Of a DNA stretch of 64,000 bases, positions 61,760-64,000 are shown piece by piece. A model generated the notes under the pieces. It did no database searches. It was not told where the DNA came from and saw nothing but the letters and a program-made list of their open reading frames with translations. Position numbers and translations under genes: made by a program. How positions within the stretch are numbered: position 1 is the first letter of the stretch; every line of letters begins with the position of its first letter. The DNA lies in NCBI GenBank assembly GCA_038243635.1, contig JBBSQW010000004.1, positions 124,001 to 188,000 on the forward strand. The letters are read 5' to 3'. The DNA is from Pseudopedobacter sp038243635 (GTDB lineage Bacteria > Bacteroidota > Bacteroidia > Sphingobacteriales > Sphingobacteriaceae).

Positions 61760-64000
61760 TTATTGCTTTTTCAAATCTGCTAGCGCCTTCTTAAGGTTTT
61801 GCTTGTGATCGAAAATATTTTCCCATGGATCTTTACGTTTAGAAACTTTCTCCCGAACATTAAAAATATCGAAATCTTTCATATCTAAATTTTCATCCAA
61901 ATCATTCCAGTTTAAAGGAAAAGAAACAGTAGCTCCCGGTTTTGGTCGGGCCGAGTAAGGAGCAGCGATGGTTTGCCCTCTCCTATTCTGTAAAAAATCA
62001 ATGTATATTTTCCCTTTTCTTTTCGCTGGCGAGCGTTCCAAACTTGTATTATCTGGACTTGTTTCATGAACTTTTTGTGCTACAAACCTGGCGAATTCCT
62101 TTATAAAGTCGTAATTGTAGACTCCGCCCAAGTAAACGTAGATATGAATTCCGGTTGAACCTGATGTTTTAACGTAACAGGTGATTCCCATGTTATCAAA
62201 GACTTGCTTAACTACTAAAGCTAATGAAACAACCTCTTGGAACTCATTTTTATCCGGGTCTAAATCAATCACCATAAAATCCGGGTTTTCTGGCTTTTTG
62301 TAAGTGCTCAACCAAGGGTTAATTTCTATACAACCTAAATTTGCCATGTAAAGCAAAGTTGCTTTATCGTTACAAACTAAATAATCAATGTCTTTATCGT
62401 TACTTTCGGAGTGAACTACCGTAGTTTTTGCCCAGTTTGGAATATGCTTGGTATCTATATCTTTTTGAAAAAAACTCGGTTTACCAATACCACTTGGGTG
62501 GCGGTTTAGAGAAAGTGGCTTATCTTTTAAATAAGGCAGCATATAATCGCCAATTGTGTCATAGTAAGCCAACAAATCGCCTTTGGTATATTCTTCTTTT
62601 GGCCAGTAAACTTTATCTAAGTTGCTTAGCGTGACTTTTTTTGAGCCATAAGATTTTAATAGTTCATCTTTTCCAGAAAATTCCCTTGTTACAGGCTTAA
62701 TATCTTTTGGTATTTCTTCTCTTAAAACGTCAGTTCCTTTGTCTTCCCGCAAGCCTTTAAAAACAGGATGCCGAAGATGTTCGTCTTTAGTCCATTCTGC
62801 ATAAGTAACCTCACAGATTAGCTCAGGCGTTATCCAAGTTACTTTTGTTTCTTGCGCTGCTTTTTCCTTAAACGACTTATTCTTAGTTTTCAAAGGTTCC
62901 ATCAAAAGGAATAAATCTTTCAAAACTCTATCGGTAAAACCTGTTCCGCAATTACCAATATATTTGAGTTTGTTGTTTTCATCTAACATTCCTAACACCA
63001 GTGCACCAAAGTATTTCCTGCTTCCGGCAGGCGCTGTAAAACCACAAATAATAGCCTCCTGACTGTTGTTGAATTTAAACTTTAGCCATGATTGACTACG
63101 TTTACCTACGTAATATTCATCATCTTTCTTTTTAGCAATGATGCCTTCCCATTTTTCTTTCTCTGCTTCTTCAAATGCTTTCTTTCCCTCACCAATTGTA
63201 TGTTCATTATAAACAACATCCTTAAAATTATATTTTTTAAGCATTGCTTCTAAAAGCGTTTTCCGTTTTACAAGCGGAAGCTCCGTAATATCGTGATCGT
63301 TTAAAGCTAATAAATCAAAAACCTGATACTTTAACGGCGCTTTACTTTCATCGTAATGCTGTAGCAATTGAAAGTCATCCTTTCCTTTTTTATCTAATGC
63401 AATTAATTCTCCGTCTAACACGCAATCTTCTTCAATTTCACTTAGCTCTTTAACAATAGGAGGATATTTAGCTGTATAATCTTTTCCGTTTCGCGTCGTC
63501 AACGTCACCTTTGCTCTAGTAGATGCGATAATGCGATAGCCGTCTAATTTGCGCTCAAAAACCCAATCGTCATCATCGAAAATATTTTCTGATAATGTGG
63601 CAAGCATCGGACTGTAAGCTTTAGTAGATTTTTTAGCTTTCGGTTGTTCTTCAATAATTTCAGTAACACTTTCTTTTTTGTTTTTGAAATCATTACCCGC
63701 TTTTTTGATTTTTGGATCAATTAAGTCCTCTGCATTAAACTTGCTTTCAACTGCTCCGTCATCATCGTGTTTAATTAATAACCATGCGTTTTGTTCGGCG
63801 TTTTTCAATCGCACCAATGCAAACTCGCCTTTTAAAATTTTCCCCTTTAGCGCAAACTTTAAGTTTCCGGCTTTTAGGCCTTCTTCCAAAGTTTTTACGT
63901 CGTCTTTTCTTGTTTTGGCTAATGATTGGTAAAATCCTTCGTCGAAAATAGTAACGGTTCCTGCGCCGTAATTACCTTTCTGAATCTCCCCTTCAAAATC
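61760..64000 (-). CDS. ligD: ATP-dependent DNA ligase LigD (NHEJ), 5' end beyond the window
   Basis: 746 codons are inside the window and the frame is open to the right edge, so the start is beyond 64000. Domain order in protein direction: end of a 3'-phosphoesterase domain (GDFEG-type QKGNYGAGTVTIFDEG), ATP-dependent ligase with the nucleotidyl-lysine motif ERKLDGYR, then the polymerase/primase domain with PKEEYTKGDLLAYYD, MVIDLDPDKNEFQ (catalytic Asp pair) and KTSGSTGIHIYV. LigD repairs double-strand breaks with Ku, which is not in this window. Confidence 0.93.
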   Translation of the reverse strand, partial: DFEGEIQKGNYGAGTVTIFDEGFYQSLAKTRKDDVKTLEEGLKAGNLKFALKGKILKGEFALVRLKNAEQNAWLLIKHDDDGAVESKFNAEDLIDPKIKKAGNDFKNKKESVTEIIEEQPKAKKSTKAYSPMLATLSENIFDDDDWVFERKLDGYRIIASTRAKVTLTTRNGKDYTAKYPPIVKELSEIEEDCVLDGELIALDKKGKDDFQLLQHYDESKAPLKYQVFDLLALNDHDITELPLVKRKTLLEAMLKKYNFKDVVYNEHTIGEGKKAFEEAEKEKWEGIIAKKKDDEYYVGKRSQSWLKFKFNNSQEAIICGFTAPAGSRKYFGALVLGMLDENNKLKYIGNCGTGFTDRVLKDLFLLMEPLKTKNKSFKEKAAQETKVTWITPELICEVTYAEWTKDEHLRHPVFKGLREDKGTDVLREEIPKDIKPVTREFSGKDELLKSYGSKKVTLSNLDKVYWPKEEYTKGDLLAYYDTIGDYMLPYLKDKPLSLNRHPSGIGKPSFFQKDIDTKHIPNWAKTTVVHSESNDKDIDYLVCNDKATLLYMANLGCIEINPWLSTYKKPENPDFMVIDLDPDKNEFQEVVSLALVVKQVFDNMGITCYVKTSGSTGIHIYVYLGGVYNYDFIKEFARFVAQKVHETSPDNTSLERSPAKRKGKIYIDFLQNRRGQTIAAPYSARPKPGATVSFPLNWNDLDENLDMKDFDIFNVREKVSKRKDPWENIFDHKQNLKKALADLKKQ

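Overview
The window is AT-rich, chromosomal DNA from a member of the Bacteroidota, most likely a Sphingobacteriaceae close to Pedobacter. The signs are TonB-dependent receptors, TamL, DUF3822 and DUF4294 proteins, a bacillithiol gene (bshB1), starts without Shine-Dalgarno sequences, several TAnnTTTG promoter boxes, and intergenic spaces packed with REP-like repeats. The genus is an inference; no rRNA gene is present.

0.8-14.2 kb is a respiration and copper block. ccoI and ccoS (maturation of cbb3 oxidase) are followed by a 156-bp tandem repeat and then a clade II type nitrous oxide reductase operon: cytochrome c, nosZ, a membrane protein, nosL, nosD, nosF, nosY. A small Cys-motif protein, a Met/His-rich FixH-like lipoprotein and an OprC/NosA-type TonB receptor follow, so copper uptake, delivery and use lie in one stretch. 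nosR is absent here. 14.5-31.7 kb is mostly housekeeping: mpg, a frame-broken Crp-type regulator, alaS, a patatin/outer-membrane protein, a ClC channel, tamL, a SpoU methyltransferase, tRNA-Cys, an SF1 helicase and a DUF3822 gene.

rsmD (apparent frameshift) and coaD follow. An AbiEi/AbiEii toxin-antitoxin pair sits between the intact 3' end of coaD and a second, diverged copy of that 3' end; the toxin has an in-frame stop. From 35.3 to 51.8 kb the genes are core: bshB1, a glutathione peroxidase, DUF4294, relA/spoT, a Fur-family gene, purA, pyrD, serA-serC, a TonB receptor, rpe, a YceI protein and pnp.

51.9-59.0 kb, between pnp and a DEAD-box helicase gene, is an accessory interval. It holds a SatD-like gene behind a strikingly regular operator-like array (four 17-bp palindromes, centres exactly 29 bp apart), a decayed RsmH-like methyltransferase gene, a REP-associated transposase with several copies of its probable REP elements, a RelE/ParE-type toxin-antitoxin pair and unknown membrane proteins. 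The window ends inside ligD, which runs off the right edge. Four genes show an apparent one-base loss in a short A run, which may be assembly error or real decay.
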